NCBI GenBank assembly: GCA_034440635.1
Contig: JAOTON010001532.1
Location: 236,001 to 300,000, forward strand
Length of the DNA: 64,000 nucleotides
Direction: 5' to 3'
From: Lepas anatifera
Lineage: Eukaryota; Arthropoda; Thecostraca; Lepadidae
The translations under genes were made by a program, and so were the position numbers. This document shows positions 11,217 through 23,213 of the stretch, piece by piece; within the stretch, counting starts at the first letter, position 1, and each line of letters begins with the position of its first letter. The notes under the pieces were generated by a model. That model had not been told where the DNA came from and did not search any database. It worked only from the letters and a program-made list of their open reading frames with translations.

Positions 11217-13595
11217 CTATCTAATATCAGCCAGCTTGGAACAAAACAATTTTTTCATGACGAGCAGTGACGAAAGGATACAGAGATACAAAATCCGAAC
11301 ACATTTCTGTGTTGGAATGCATTGGTTTCTGCCAAAGATAATTAACAATGAACAGAAACTTCCCCGATCAACATTGTCTCGATACGCACGTGTCGACATC
11401 AACGTCAACACGTGATCAACGTCGATCAACGTAGACGATACGCACGCGTGTGGTGCTCAGTACAGACTATGGGTTAGAAGTTTGTTGCTAAGGAGACATG
11501 CATTTAGATAAGCACATGGAATTGTGGAAATTTTCATAACGTAAGGGTGTGCCGTTGCCAAAAAATATTTTCGATTCTTTCTTTTTCTTTCATCTTTTGT
11601 TTTCGGCTTTAGTAGGGTTTCGTTAAGAGTAAGGAACGTAAACAACATAAGTTATAAAGTATGTGTTTTGAAGCAAGATGGAATCAATATTATTCAGATC
11701 CTGGGTTGAAGGAAATTCATAGCTCAAGGGCTGTGTTATGACAGCAGTGTACTAGATTCAGCGGCATTTGGTTCGCTTTATCGGCATAGGAGGCAGAGGA
11801 GGCTAAATAAATGTACCAAAAGACAGTTTTATTTTCTATTGACGCGTGAAAGTGACCTATTTTGGCTCACAATTTGGATGGACGTTCCCCTTGACGTTTA
11901 ACACTTCGGTTCTGAAATAAAATGGCAAACCCCAAACACATGCTATTATGTTTCGAAGACAGTAATTAGAAATTGAAAGCACACAGCGAAGAATAAACCA
12001 ACTCCAAAGGATTAGTTCAACCAAAAGCCTATCTGTTCTGACGGTAGTCCCGTCCAGCAGCGGCAATACATGGGAAACATCGACCTCGGCTAAAACTGTT
12101 GGAGCGCCCAGTGAGTCAAGCGATGATGATTGTGTCTCCGCAGCGAGCAGCTCCTCAGTAACTGCCTCCGGCTGCTGTCTGGTTCTTTTTGAGCAGTTGC
12201 GACATTTTCCGAATTCAAATTTTCTCTGGCTTGTAGGTGGGCGTCTTTTGCGGAGAACACTCGACGGGGTCAGCACCAGAGGCTCTATTTTTTGTCCCGG
12301 CGTCCCGGAGCCGGGACCGGATGCTGGGCCCTGCCGGGACTTTGCCGGGATCAACTGGGTCTATACCGGGACCGTGCCGAGACCTCTGAGGATTGGAGAG
12401 CATAATAGTCTTAACTATGACCTGTGTTCCTTGGGGCCTAATATCAGATTGAGATTAGTTAATTTTTGACCAATTAAGTTAATTTTCCCTTCGCATTTGA
12501 CGAATAAACAACCTAATATGGCTCATTACACACATAAATTGTCTTACTTAAACCTATATGGGGCTGTTCATAAAAGACGTCACGGGGGTGGGGTGTCGGG
12601 GCGTAAAGTGACATACCATGGCCAGGGCTGGAGATCTCTTCTCTATCCAGGTGGTTTTGAGTGAGTTAACGCTGGCATGGCAATTTCAGCCCTTATTCAG
12701 TTGTAATAAGCTCCATTCAAAAATGAAATAACACAATTACACATAATTTATGGCTGAAATAGGAAATCAACCGAAGTCACTGGTTGAAACGTATAAGACA
12801 AGGCTGCAATTTTTTCCTATCAACCCGAATTTTTTTCGGGACCAATGCCAGGACCACATTGGGTGTTACCAGGACCAGTCGAGGCCTGCCGGCACCGGAA
12901 CCAAGAAGCTAGAAAAAGTAAATCCTCTAGTCAGCACAATAAGTCCTCTTATCCCGAGGCATTCTACGACTCCTACGTCGCACAGAAGTGTGAACACCAA
13001 CACCGACAGCAGAAAACTGGCGTCCGAAACAAAATAGCCACCTTGAAGCCATGCCTTACCTCCATTTGGCATCCAAATGCCGAAGTAGCAATGTCATTCT
13101 AACTGTGGAGGATGTGCTCCCAGCTTCATGAGCTGCGCACTGGACATCTGACACCTCCCGCGTATCATAAAGGCACTGGCACACAAACCGAGGTGGAGAC
13201 CGCACAACTGCGGCCAAGGTTCAACCTTGTTGCATACGATGTCGTTTCAACACGTAAAACAGACCAAGCTTGCACAAATGCACAAGTCTCTTCATTTTCA
13301 AAATCCAAATGTATGACTAATCCGTAATCGATTTTATAGGCAACGCCAAGATATGGCGAATCATACACCCTTAACCGATTTAAGATTGCATTGATTTCAC
13401 CCTTTTGTTGAACACGTGTTTTTCTGCTTTTATTTTCCACCTTTAATCACGATTTCAGTTCATACGACTGCGAGTGGCCACGCACCGGCAGCCGCGCCGA
13501 CGACGGCCGGGCGCGCCGAACGTCCGATTTTTGCGCGCATGGCGTCTTTCTATGGCTAATTACACATTGATAGAGTCTAGAACGCAAAAAAATTA
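11217..13595. other. Intergenic; no gene confirmed
   Basis: An open minus-strand frame at 12354-11857 (165 residues) has no recognised domain. Degenerate CCGGGACC-like runs lie at about 12297-12385 and recur weakly near 12835-12900. The stretch 13470-13560 is CpG-rich and could be promoter-like, but no start exon is supported. A minus frame at 13440-13165 has no recognised domain. Confidence 0.35.
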
Positions 13596-14507
13596 ATGAT
13601 TGCACGAAGTAGAGGAGATATGGGCGCTCATTTTTGCTATGAATACCTTCAAGTTCTTGACGTTATTATAGAGTTTCGAAAAATAACTGGTCTTAAGCTA
13701 AATTTATCTAAATCACAATTCATGTGGCTTGGTGCAGACAAGAACTCTAGTAGCAGTATTTGCGGTGTAGCGCCTTTGAGGCAGGTTAAAGTGCTAGGCG
13801 TGGAGTTTAGTGCTTTGCGGAAATGTGAGATAGCGAACATTCAACCAGTCATCGGAAAAAAGCTCAATCAGTGGTCCCAGCGTGATTTGACGCTGAAAAG
13901 TAAGATCACTATTGTAAAGTCATTGGTGATTTCCCAGCTAATATATATCACTTCAGTTGTCTCGATTGATAAAAAATGTTTAAACACGATACAGAGCAAA
14001 ATCATGAAATCCATATGAAGAGGCCGTCCACCGAGAGTATCTCGGGACGTTAGGCATCAGGTAACAGAAAAGGGTGGCATGAATGCTCCTAATGTCGAAA
14101 GCATTTACAAGAGCTTGCGTGTTTCATGGTTCGTGAAATTATTGAACAATGGTAACCTAATGTCCTCTAGGGTCCTACGAAAAGGGTTGCAAATTAAATA
14201 TGAACACATTTTACATATGAACTATGGTAAAGTTTGGGTCGATTCACGCAAGATATCATCATTCTACAAAGAAATGCTTACGTGGCTAAGAGAGTGCATT
14301 CCCGTGAAGGAACCACAAAACGGTAGGGAAGTTCGATGAACATTTCTTTGGAATAACGCAGCAGTCCGTGTGAGTGGAATGCCCTTATTTAGTTGTAATC
14401 TTTTTGAGCGAGGAATTATGCTGATTGATGACTTATTCGACAACAAGGGGCAGTCCATTCTATTTGAGCAGTTTAAACATAACTATCCCGGAATAAGACT
14501 GAATAAA

Positions 14508-14576
<69 letters not shown>

Positions 14577-15109
14577 GTTGGCACCAAGCTATACCTGCGC
14601 GATAGAAGTCATGGATCGTCAATACAAGGCGTTTAAATAGTGTGGATAGAGTTCTAGAACCCAACATTAATATAAAAACAAGGAAGTAAACATAGTGTGT
14701 GTTAAACCAAAATTCTTTAGAGGTAAACGGCTACGTAAGGTCACCCCAAGCGCGCAAATCAAATGGATGAATGAGGCAGTCAATTTCGACAACTGGGGAA
14801 ATGTATATTCGTTACCCTTTGAAATAACAAAATCAACTAAATTGAAAAATTTCCAATTTAGAATCACGCATAGGTTTTTTCCAACAATACTTATGATAGG
14901 TCTACTTATGATAGAGATACTTATGTGTCAGGTCTGTTGTGGATGACCCATTTTGTGGTAACTGCGGCGAAATTGAGTCCATTCAACATCTGTTTCTGGA
15001 ATGCAAACCCGTCCGGCAGTTCTGGCATGCTCTTGTGTCAAGGATAAATTCAAAGTTAGAAATTAATTGCCGCTTTAAGATCGACAAGAAAAATATTATT
15101 TTTGGATCC
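13596..15109 (+). pseudogene. 5'-truncated LINE fragment of the L1/Tx1 type
   Basis: The + strand frames begin just after the catalytic palm (ITGLKLNLSKSQFMWLG, then VKVLGVEFS near 13790) and continue through a thumb-like GGMNAPNVESIYKSLRVSW stretch near 14070. They end with a CGNC...H.F.EC zinc-like motif at about 14954-15003. This matches the layout of the LINE at 42-47 kb. It is broken by stops at 14018 and 14339, by a TA microsatellite (14510-14574) and by a MITE beginning at 15110. Confidence 0.75.
14510..14574. repeat. (TA)n microsatellite
   Basis: About 65 bp of uninterrupted TA dinucleotide lying within the LINE fragment. Open frames through it (YIYIYI) are artefacts. Confidence 0.95.
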
Positions 15110-15550
15110 TTAAAGGGAATGTGGCACCTTCATAACGTGATTTTAACTAAGATAGCCAAGTTATAAAGCAAGTCGGAAGACCCGATACTCAATATATATT
15201 TGTCTTGGAGCACGAGATTTCCGTAGAAAAAAGCTAACACCTACCTGAAATGTACCCCTCATGTACCCTTAGCAGCAGGCCACAGTTCTCATGGCTGTTG
15301 GTGTGACGACATATGCTGACGTCATGGTGAGTATCGCCAATCGAAGCCCTTGAAGCGTATTGAATATTGTAGGGGTTGCCAGATCATGACATCATCCACA
15401 GCCAGATATTTATTTATTTCCCTAGAGGAGAAATAAAAAATCAAAATATTGAGCTTATTGTACATTTTTCAGACAACGTCTCTTTGAGGTTCGGCTAAAA
15501 GTTCCCCTAATTACACTAAATTCCAGGATTCGACCAAGGTGCCACATTCC
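15110..15550 (-). mobile_element. TTAA-flanked MITE, copy 3 (reverse orientation)
   Basis: Reverse-oriented member: begins TTAAAGGGAATGTGGCACC followed by the family's other end (TTCATAACGTGATTTTAAC) and runs to GGTGCCACATTCC. The last few bases and the second TTAA are missing. It interrupts the LINE fragment directly. Confidence 0.75.
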
Positions 15551-17428
15551 AATAGTGAACTTCATCGTTCTGTATGCAAAGCAATTCATTGTAGCTCAAC
15601 AGTCTCAGGCGAAGGCTATGAACTTAGATATAAACTTTGTTTGTTGTTTAGCAAAAATGTTCAAAATTGAATTATGCACCGCAGGCAAAAATGGAAGACT
15701 TCAACAATTCCAGTCACGATGACAGCCTTTCATTGATTCGAAATTTCAGCTCATTTTTTAGAATTCCTTTGAAATAGCGCACATCGACTAACTCAAAATC
15801 AGTAAAGTGAGCTAAGATGTGTTTAGAATGTTTCGTTTCGGAAGGTATCTATAGGGTGGGAGGGGTGGGTTGGTGCGGAAGGCGTACGCACAAGCTGTTT
15901 TAGTGCCCTGTTGGAATGTGACTTGGATGAGTGATGAAGCAGAAACTTTGTATGTTCTCTGTATGCTGTATGTAGCCAATGGTATGAATGTTTATAAGAC
16001 AAATACAGGGCCCTTCGGTCGTCTGAAAAAATTGAATACCTTTAACGTGAATTATTGGCCACACTTTAAAAAAAATGGTTAGAAAAATGGTCAAAACGTT
16101 TATAAAAATTTTGCAAATTTCCAACAAAAAAACAACATTCTCACACTTTGGCTGTCACATGTTCAATCTAATCCCGTGTCATTTGAAGCTAAGAAATGAA
16201 GTTAAGGCTGACAATAATTGTATTTCACCATGTTTTGACGAAATCGGCGATTCTTACGATTGTCTTCAAAATATAGCTTCGAAACCGCATGTCTGAGGAA
16301 AGAAATAATCGCAAATCAAGATTCCACGTTTCTGATAACCGAGTGAACGAAATTGGAAGGAAATCCGAGACTGTTGTGAAAAATTGATCTGTGCTGAAAG
16401 TCCCAGTTGTATTTAACAACTTTCCACCACAAGTATATTCGTGATCTATGCCTAGACTGAATTAATGTCCAGCGTACCAAACTACTTCGAACCAGGCAGA
16501 GTGACAAGCGCATTACCGATTCTAGGCACAGGATAAGCTAGGATTTGAATACGGCCGTGTTTATTTTCTGCAAGTTGACAACAGCGCTCCAAGCTCCAAC
16601 GTTGTCGTCACATCGGAGACAGGGGAGTACAAAGTAACACCTGATTATTCAAATATTCCTCACGAACAACATCGTCAGGCTGCCCTCTGATCTCTTCCAA
16701 TAAACTAAGCGGAGTGCGTGCGGATTGTGCCTGATGGGAGGGCAATCACCAGTATCGCACGTAAGTATGTACAATGTCTCAAACACCGGAGCCACCACCT
16801 GATATTGACTAACAACCAAACCTCCAGCAGGTGGTACCTCGACAGAAAAACGGCCAATGTACTTCGAAGCAGCAAAGGCAGGACTCTTATGTTGCAAACC
16901 AATGACACAACATTGTCAGGAAAGTATTGAAGAGAACGCCACTGTTGTTGCCACACAAAACCTCATTTGCAAGCTTTCCGAAACCGATGAAGAGACATCC
17001 AATGGCTCGATGGAATCAATTCTTAAGACCTGGGACTGAGCACGAGTACCAATGGGATTGGAAGTGGTGAAAAATTCACCCAGGCTAGCCACTGTCCCAG
17101 AGTAAGTGGCTAGCCAAAAAAAAATACTGAAAAGCGTCCCGCCCTACACCAGTAAGGCGTAGGACCAGGAAGCGGGGACGATAATAATTAGTGAATTGGC
17201 GATGGAAAGTGAAGAATGCTTCCAAGTTGGACGAAAAATGCTCCCTGGCCAGAGAATGTAGCAGCTACTGTCAGAGAAGTTCACCTAAATGATCAGCCAC
17301 CGCCTCGTGCCCTGACGGCTCCTCCACTTTACGGTCCTAATATTTAGACGTACAAAACAAGGCAAAAACAAGACCAGATACTCACACAAATATTCACACA
17401 ATCATTAACAGTCACAAAGGTGACTTAC
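15551..17428. other. Region without a recognised gene; two adjacent stem-loops
   Basis: An open + frame ends at 17040 (about 70 residues from 16808, including EAAKAGLLCCK and ICKLSETDEET) but has no recognised domain. At 17066-17080 a GGTGAA/TTCACC hairpin is followed by a perfect 11-bp pair, GGCTAGCCACT at 17083-17093 and AGTGGCTAGCC at 17105-17115, then a run of A. If the minus-strand gene starting at 17469 is real, this is probably its intron. Confidence 0.4.
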
Positions 17429-17469
17429 CTGAAGATGTGTTGAATAAGTGAGTCCCAGGCGACCAGCAT
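17429..17469 (-). CDS. First coding exon of an unrecognised gene
   Basis: On the minus strand the frame from ATG at 17469 (MLVAWDSLIQHIF plus two bases) ends at a strong donor, CAG|GTAAGT, at 17429. The open frame continues upstream without a stop to about 17578 (GFPPLLCWLSAFSGG, then LHVLVVVLKD), so this may instead be part of a longer internal exon using the AG at about 17546. I prefer a first exon because GC-rich, promoter-like DNA lies just upstream (17600-18060). The protein was not recognised. No downstream exon was identified. Confidence 0.4.
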
Positions 17470-17953
17470 ATCCTTGAGCACCACCACCAGCACGTGCAGA
17501 CCTCCAGAGAAAGCGGAGAGCCAGCACAGCAGCGGCGGAAAACCGTACCGGCAGGGATGCTGCACCCAATTAGGTCCAGTTCACTCGGGTAGAGATTCGA
17601 GCCGGTTACCGAGGTTACACACCGACCGTTCACTTCATCACCACTCCATCCACGCACTGAACTCCCCACACCGCCCCGCACAGGTCACTGCCGCACGCTA
17701 CAATTACGCCCGCGAAGCTGCGCGCAGAATGGTCCTGCGTGAGGAGCGCCAGGCCGCGAAAACCAGTCAGCGGCACTGCGCGCGGAGCGGTCCTCGCGAC
17801 ACAGACCAAAGCCCTAGCCCTGTTCCAGCTGTTAGCAGAGTTTTGTCAGCACCAATCAGCGGGCCGCGTTGCGTCTACGTCACAGGATTGTAGCCTCTCC
17901 CCGGGAACTAGTTCTAGCAGGGTAGTAAAGGACGGGTACTCCAAAGTTGTGAG

Positions 17954-18060
17954 GCATTGTGGGTAATATTTCCCCTGATCGCAGTAGACCCAGATGCATT
18001 CTGGGTAATATTTCCCCTGATAGCGGTGGACCAAGATGTATTGTGGGTAATATCTCCCCC
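17954..18060. promoter_or_regulatory. Three 42-bp repeats with a GCATTNTGGGTAATATT motif (promoter-like)
   Basis: The motif starts at 17954 (GCATTGTGGGTAATATTT), 17996 (GCATTCTGGGTAATATTT) and 18038 (GTATTGTGGGTAATATCT), an exact 42-bp period. The core resembles the vertebrate Staf/ZNF143 promoter element (GCATTNTGGGA-like), which is usually found near transcription starts. It lies about 500 bp upstream of the candidate minus-strand start at 17469, with CpG-rich DNA between. The identity of the binding factor is inference only. Confidence 0.4.
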
Positions 18061-19750
18061 ACGATCCGTTTTTCCACCGTTGTGTGTAGGGGATCTTTAT
18101 GCTGTTTCTGGGAGGTAAACAATTTGTTTTGAAAACCATTTTCTACGAAATCAATTGGAACAATGCCATAAGTTGTACCAACCATAATGTGCCAGTAGTG
18201 CTGTCGGCTGTAATTGAACACATCTCTATTTCTGCGGCGAAGTCACTTCAGTTTGTGTAGTGTGTTTATTTGTTTGTTTATAAGGCAAGAGTTTGCTTTA
18301 GTTTGTGGGTGCTTTAAGAGAAGGCAAGAGTTATTTCTTGTCTCTCCTTGTTTATAGGACAAAAGAAAAAACGTGGAACCAATTTCTTGTGGTCAGTGTG
18401 CACTGGTATTTCCTACAGTCAGTGGAATCAGAATGCTAATGCAGGCGACTTTTTACGGGCAGTATCTGGCTGTGGTTGGGTTGTAGTATAATGGAGGGTA
18501 TTGCCAATATCTGCCCATTTTCATTTAAGCTTGCCACAAAACAATCTAAAAATGAGGGTTTAAAATATTCTGATATTTAGAACAATTTAGAACGAAGCTC
18601 GAAAGGTACTTCAGACCCTCACTGTTGAAGTGAAATTGAAATTAAAGCCTGGTGAATGACTTCATGGCAGTGCTGGAAGATAAGTCTCCTGCTGTCCATC
18701 CAAGCCTCAGGAAGACATCGCTTTCAGCTATACCATGGTGAGGCCAAACAGCCTTAATGCTGCTCGCCAGTATGTTGCTTAGCTGAGGGCTGCGGAGAAG
18801 GTCAATCAGTACAAGCAGTGATCTGGCAAGGCGCACCAGACCAGTCTGGCAAGGCACAGTAGTTTGGTATTTTGGTATATTGCAATTAGTTTGGTATTTT
18901 GTCTAAAGACTCTCTGATATTCATTCAAGGTTCATTTTGCTGGCACATGCCAATTTTATTTTAGGTAATTGCTGTCTAGGGTACAAAAATTATGTTGGGT
19001 GCTGTAATTGCTGATTTGTAAGGTCATTTACCTTACCTTACCTACAATTATCAAGTTAATTTTGGAGGTGCTTGTGGTTTGTTGGTTCCATTCTCTGACA
19101 AGCTCAATTCATCCTGAGTTTTCACTTTCTCTTTCTCGTACTTTTAGGTACTTTTTTTTACTTTTTCTCTTTCTCCACTTTATTGCATTTAAAATAATTA
19201 TTTCTTGCATTTTTCTGTTGCTGACTCTTTTTAAAACTTCTAGTATGGAGAATACATTTCAGGTAAATAATCATGTAGGTATAAACACATTTACATTCTC
19301 AAACACCCCAGATCACCATGGAAACAACCTCCATCTATGCATTTTGTATAGATGCTCCAACATATTGGGGGAAAACTTAAGTCTCCTAGCCCCAACTCCT
19401 TGCATCCACCTCCATATATTGTTATCTGAGGCCTTGACTGCCGAGTTTAATGCTTGTTTAATATTCTGAAGTTAACATTGCAGTTTTTCTTTTATGAACA
19501 TTGGTTTAAACTTCGGTTGGTAATTTGTTAAAAAGTGGATCAAAGTAGACTACTTTCGGTTGTACCTTTATCTTTTTCTCTCTGGCAATAAGTAGCGCAA
19601 CATTCATGTTTGTATTGCCTTTCTTGAGGTATTTCCTATTGTATTGTCTGCAATTAGTTAATGGGAGTGGCAAATTTCATAGAGGAGTTCATTTGATAAA
19701 TGTTGATAATTAAACAACCATCAAGTCTGCAAAGTATGGCAGCAGTCCAG
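18061..19750. other. AT-rich intergenic region; no gene seen
   Basis: No recognised domains, exons or repeats. Pyrimidine-rich stretches such as 19110-19220 produce hydrophobic open frames that lack splice or domain support. Confidence 0.4.
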
Positions 19751-19755
19751 CCGAG

Positions 19756-20047
19756 TCGCACCAGCCATCTAAAATTCTCGCACCGCCAGCCACCAAAAAT
19801 TCGCACCAATCTTCCCTATACCAGGGAGAAAAAACGCACCCATTCCTACCCACAAGATGCAATGCTACCTCTCTTATTAGTTAGTTAGTTGAGGACTTTT
19901 CATAAAGTCCCCTCCTGTATCTTTATAACCATATAGCCATTATTTGTTTGGTTTTCAGTGTCACCTTACTCGCACCAGTCTCACAAATTCGCACCAGGTT
20001 GGTAAAATTCGCACCACTCGCTCCTGTCTCCAAGGGCACTCGCACCA
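19756..20047 (+). repeat. Two clusters of a TCGCACCA motif
   Basis: The motif occurs at 19756, 19778 (TCGCACCG), 19801 and 19834 (ACGCACCC), and again at 19970, 19989, 20009 and 20040. The spacings are 22, 23 and 33, then 19, 20 and 31. The sequence between motifs is not conserved except for an often-preceding AAATT. It looks like a decayed tandem array or a set of regularly placed binding sites. Confidence 0.5.
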
Positions 20048-20477
20048 ACGAGTTCTCGTCGAAAATGCCATACTTTGCACACTGGACAACCATCATATGA
20101 GATCAAAATCAGCATTCCTGTCATGAAAACTTCATGATAAACTCGGCACATTTGTCTTATTGAATTGTCCTGGATGGAAAGTAAGAATACATGCACACGT
20201 TCAGCTTTGCCCACGCCAAATCATATTTCAGTTCTGGGGATAATCCAGACAGGACGTGGTCCCCTGGCTAATAAACGCCAATATGATAAGCTATTTGGGG
20301 TGTTTTCTATGCGTTGTTTTATAATCTAACCTCTCGATTATACAATTTGGACACCCAGGGGGAGGGGGCATGAGCAGGCTCTGAGCGAACAATTTGAAAA
20401 GTCGGTAATATGGCCTCCCTCTCGAACTCGACATAGTTATGGAGTATTGCCGTTATTGATCTGTTGTAATATTTATA
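20048..20477. other. Intergenic; nothing recognised
   Basis: No exon, RNA gene or repeat seen. Confidence 0.4.
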
Positions 20478-20743
20478 TGATATCCCATAGGCGGATCAAG
20501 GATTTCCAATGGGGGGTACCTTCCGGGGGGTGCCACTTTTGACCGGAAAAACCTATCAGGTGGGCGCAAAATCCTATCGGTGGGCGCCGATTTTCGTATC
20601 TTGGGGGGGTGGGGGGTGGGAAGTGACATTTCATGGGGCGCCATCGACTTTTCAAGAGGGCAGCGTGACCATTTGAGGGAGCGCCGAGGGTTGATGGGGG
20701 CACATGCCTCCCTTTTCCCCCTGGGTCCACGTATGTGATTTAC
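20478..20743. mobile_element. 250-bp hAT-type MITE (20486-20735)
   Basis: Left end CATAGGCGGATCAAGG. Right end CTGGGTCCACGTATG, its imperfect inverse. Flanks TGATATCC (20478-20485) and TGATTTAC (20736-20743) agree at 6 of 8 positions. The interior is GC-rich with runs of G, as in other members here. Confidence 0.5.
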
Positions 20744-21520
20744 AGGAGCGCGGCCGCTTTCCGATAACCAGAAAATGCTGCTTTCGGTTATATGCGGAAC
20801 TTAGTAAAACATTCGTAGGCATATAACTGTTATCCTGACTCGTCCTTACATCCTTACTTGTCCTATCTGTGCTCGTCTAACACTTCCATTTCAGGAGAAA
20901 AACGAGGGCCTGCAACCATCGTGGCGAACTTGCAGATCGTATTCGGCGAAAAACTTTGGCTTCGACCTGGATTCGAACCCAAGCCTTGTGGGAGACCGGC
21001 AAACATGGCTCCAGTTTTTGCATTATTCCTCAAAATTTTCCATGGGCTCCGCTTATCGGACCCCAGAAATGGAAATTGGACAGAACGATTGTTCCGATGA
21101 TACCATTTTTGTGAGGGAGCCCCTGTTGGTTTACCGGTGAGAGCCCGCCAAAAATAGGCAATTTTACATGCAAAGTCAATGACGGCGATCAATTTGTACG
21201 CCCAGTAGTAGAATTGTAGTAGAAAACTTTGGAGGGGGCTGAGTTCTAGAGGTTTACGGGCTGACGGCCTGCTGTTTGCGCTGATGAAAAATGGTAAGTG
21301 CACGAAATGGCAGTCTAATATTTTTTCATGGTGTAAAGGTTTGAGTTCCCTTTGCTTAGCACAAGCAAGAGGCGATTATGGCGCTGATGTTACTTTTCTG
21401 GAGGAGAGGTTAGAGGTGGTGCTGACAAAACTGTGCTGACAGCTGGAACAGGGCTATACTTAGGTCCCGTGCACAAGTTCGATCGCGATCGGATGGTGAA
21501 TCCAGGTATGTACCGGGATA
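20744..21520. other. Intergenic, with a tRNA-like B-box remnant
   Basis: Near 20968-20980 the minus strand reads GGGTTCGAATCC, a B-box-like sequence typical of SINE heads, but no full SINE could be delimited. Nothing else recognised. Confidence 0.35.
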
Positions 21521-22975
21521 GCCGGGGAGGGGGCCATCGATGCCCCCCTAAGGTTTTTTCGGGATAGCAGCACCGCAGTTGATGACTCTATCTCTCACCC
21601 CATCATTTTCCCACCATCCCTGAAATTTTTTCGTGGGTCACACAAGGTCAGGTCACCAGCCGAGGTCAACCAAGGCACCTCTATTTTAATTTTTTAGCTC
21701 TACCGTAGCTGTATTTTTGAGCCGATCGATTTGACACTTCCTACACTTCATGACCCGTCCCGAGTCTACAAAATGTATATCCGGGATTTTTTCGATTTCG
21801 TGACCTGAGGTCAGGTCACGAGGTGACTTTTCCCACTAAAAAGCTTGGGGGAAGCTGTTATTATGATCTAAAAATCACAAATATAATTGAAAATGCTCGG
21901 ATTGCTCCAAAAAGCGTTCTTGGACACCCTTTCACGGATCCCAGGGGCGATAATTTCTCCTTGACCAGTCGGAGGCCATCACAGGTCAACAGGGTTCAAC
22001 AACAATATGTTGACCACAAATTTTAACCAAATCAAGCTAGAGCACTGATTCAAACATCATCGTGTATGTCTCGTCACTTTCATTTAATAAACGGCAAAGT
22101 TAAGTTATTTTCTGACCTTTCGTGATCTCAGGTGATATTAGGTCACGAGGTGACCTCTGGAGGTCAAGCTAATGGTGGAAGGTCATTCTGTTCTACATGG
22201 CGGAAAAAGGTCTGGCATTTTCCTATCAAATTTACTTTACCAGATTGCAAGAGCTCTAACGGCATGAGAGCTATAACCAGTTTGCTTAAAGGGAGTGTGG
22301 CACCTTTATAACGTGGTTTTAACTGAGATATTAAGTTGTAAAGCATGCCGGAAAACCCGGTACTCGGTACATAATTTGTCTTGAAACTTAAAATTTCCGT
22401 GGAGAAAAGCTAAAAACTACCTGAAATGTACCCCTCATGTACCTCGAGCAGTAGGCCACAGTTGTCAAGCTGTTGGTGTGACGACATATGCTGACGTCAC
22501 GGTGAGAATCAGCCAATTGAAGCCCTTGAAGTCTATAGAATATGGTAGTGGTTGCTAGATCATGACATCATCCACAGGCAGATAATTTTGTTCCCTAGAG
22601 GCGCATTTTAAAAATAAAAATATTGAGCTTATTATACATTTTTGCAGAGAAATCATGGACGATTCCATGATTTTCGGCTAAAAATAGCCCTAATTACACT
22701 AAATTCCAGGATTCAAGCAAGGTGCCACATTCCCTTTAAGCATTGCATATTTGACTGCAAATAGCCTATCGTGACCTAATTTGACCTCTGGAGGTCAAAC
22801 CGTAGACCTGAGCGCTTAAACATGCACAGTAATTTCTTACTGATTTCTCACGAGCTTTCTAATGCACTTTGAAGATTGGCGCTAACCCCCATATTTTCGG
22901 AGTTGGAGGAGGGCCATCGATGGCCCCCGGCGAGGCGAAGGTGGCGCTGGACCCCAAGTGGGGCGCAGGGTTTAA
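21521..22975 (-). mobile_element. piggyBac-like repeat with GGGGGCCATCGATGGCCCCC ends, copy 1 (interrupted)
   Basis: Reverse complement of the element at 43362-44387. Shared landmarks are the GGGGGCCATCGATG palindrome at both sides (about 21531 and 22915), GGTCAGGTCACCAGCCGAGGTC, GATTTCGTGACCTGAGG, and GACCTCTGGAGGTCAA near 22782. The right end finishes GGGGCGCAGGG followed by TTTAA (TTAA at 22972-22975). The left end is eroded. A TTAA MITE (22286-22739) is inserted in it. No coding capacity seen. Confidence 0.7.
22286..22739 (-). mobile_element. TTAA-flanked MITE, copy 4, nested
   Basis: Begins TTAAAGGGAGTGTGGCACC and ends GGTGCCACATTCCCTTTAA, with TTAA at 22286-22289 and 22736-22739. The outer flanks also mirror each other (GC before, GC after). 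Reverse orientation relative to copy 1. It interrupts the piggyBac-like repeat, so it is younger than that insertion. Confidence 0.85.
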
Positions 22976-23039
22976 ATAAAGCACTCGGTTTCTACGATAC
23001 GTGTAGGAAACGTGGAAAATACATAATAATAATTGTGGA

Positions 23040-23213
23040 GGTTTAACGTCGCACCAACTGGCAGTGTCATGCGGCGTCGCCAACTCTCACCCTGTTGGGA
23101 GGGATTTTGGGGATCCAATCGACTTATTCAGAGGCTCCGCCGGGACTTGAACCCGGGACCGGTGACTTAGAAGACAGGCGCGCTAACCACTAATCCGCCC
23201 ATCCCCGTGGAGC
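23040..23213 (-). mobile_element. tRNA-derived SINE, family with CTCCCAACNGGGTGAGAGTTGGC body, copy 1
   Basis: On the minus strand: a tRNA-like head with A-box-like TTAGTGGTTAGCGCG and B-box GGGTTCAAGTCCC, then a body containing CTGAATAA, CTCCCAACAGGGTGAGAG and TTGGCGACGCCGCATG. It ends near a TTAAACCTCCACAATTATTATT tail. The body matches the copies at 36965-37120 (-) and, less closely, 35185-35345 (+). The head ends do not pair as an acceptor stem, so it is not a tRNA gene. Confidence 0.7.

Noticed and set aside
11857..12354. 165-residue minus frame, considered as a THAP- or P-element-like protein
   Set aside because: No C-x2-4-C...C-x2-H pattern or other domain could be placed.
16649..17039. 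Possible exon with ICKLSETDEET
   Set aside because: An upstream in-frame stop and no convincing acceptor or known domain; mentioned only in the regional note.
19756..20047. CRISPR-like array
   Set aside because: The repeat is only 8 bases, spacing is irregular, and the host is an animal.
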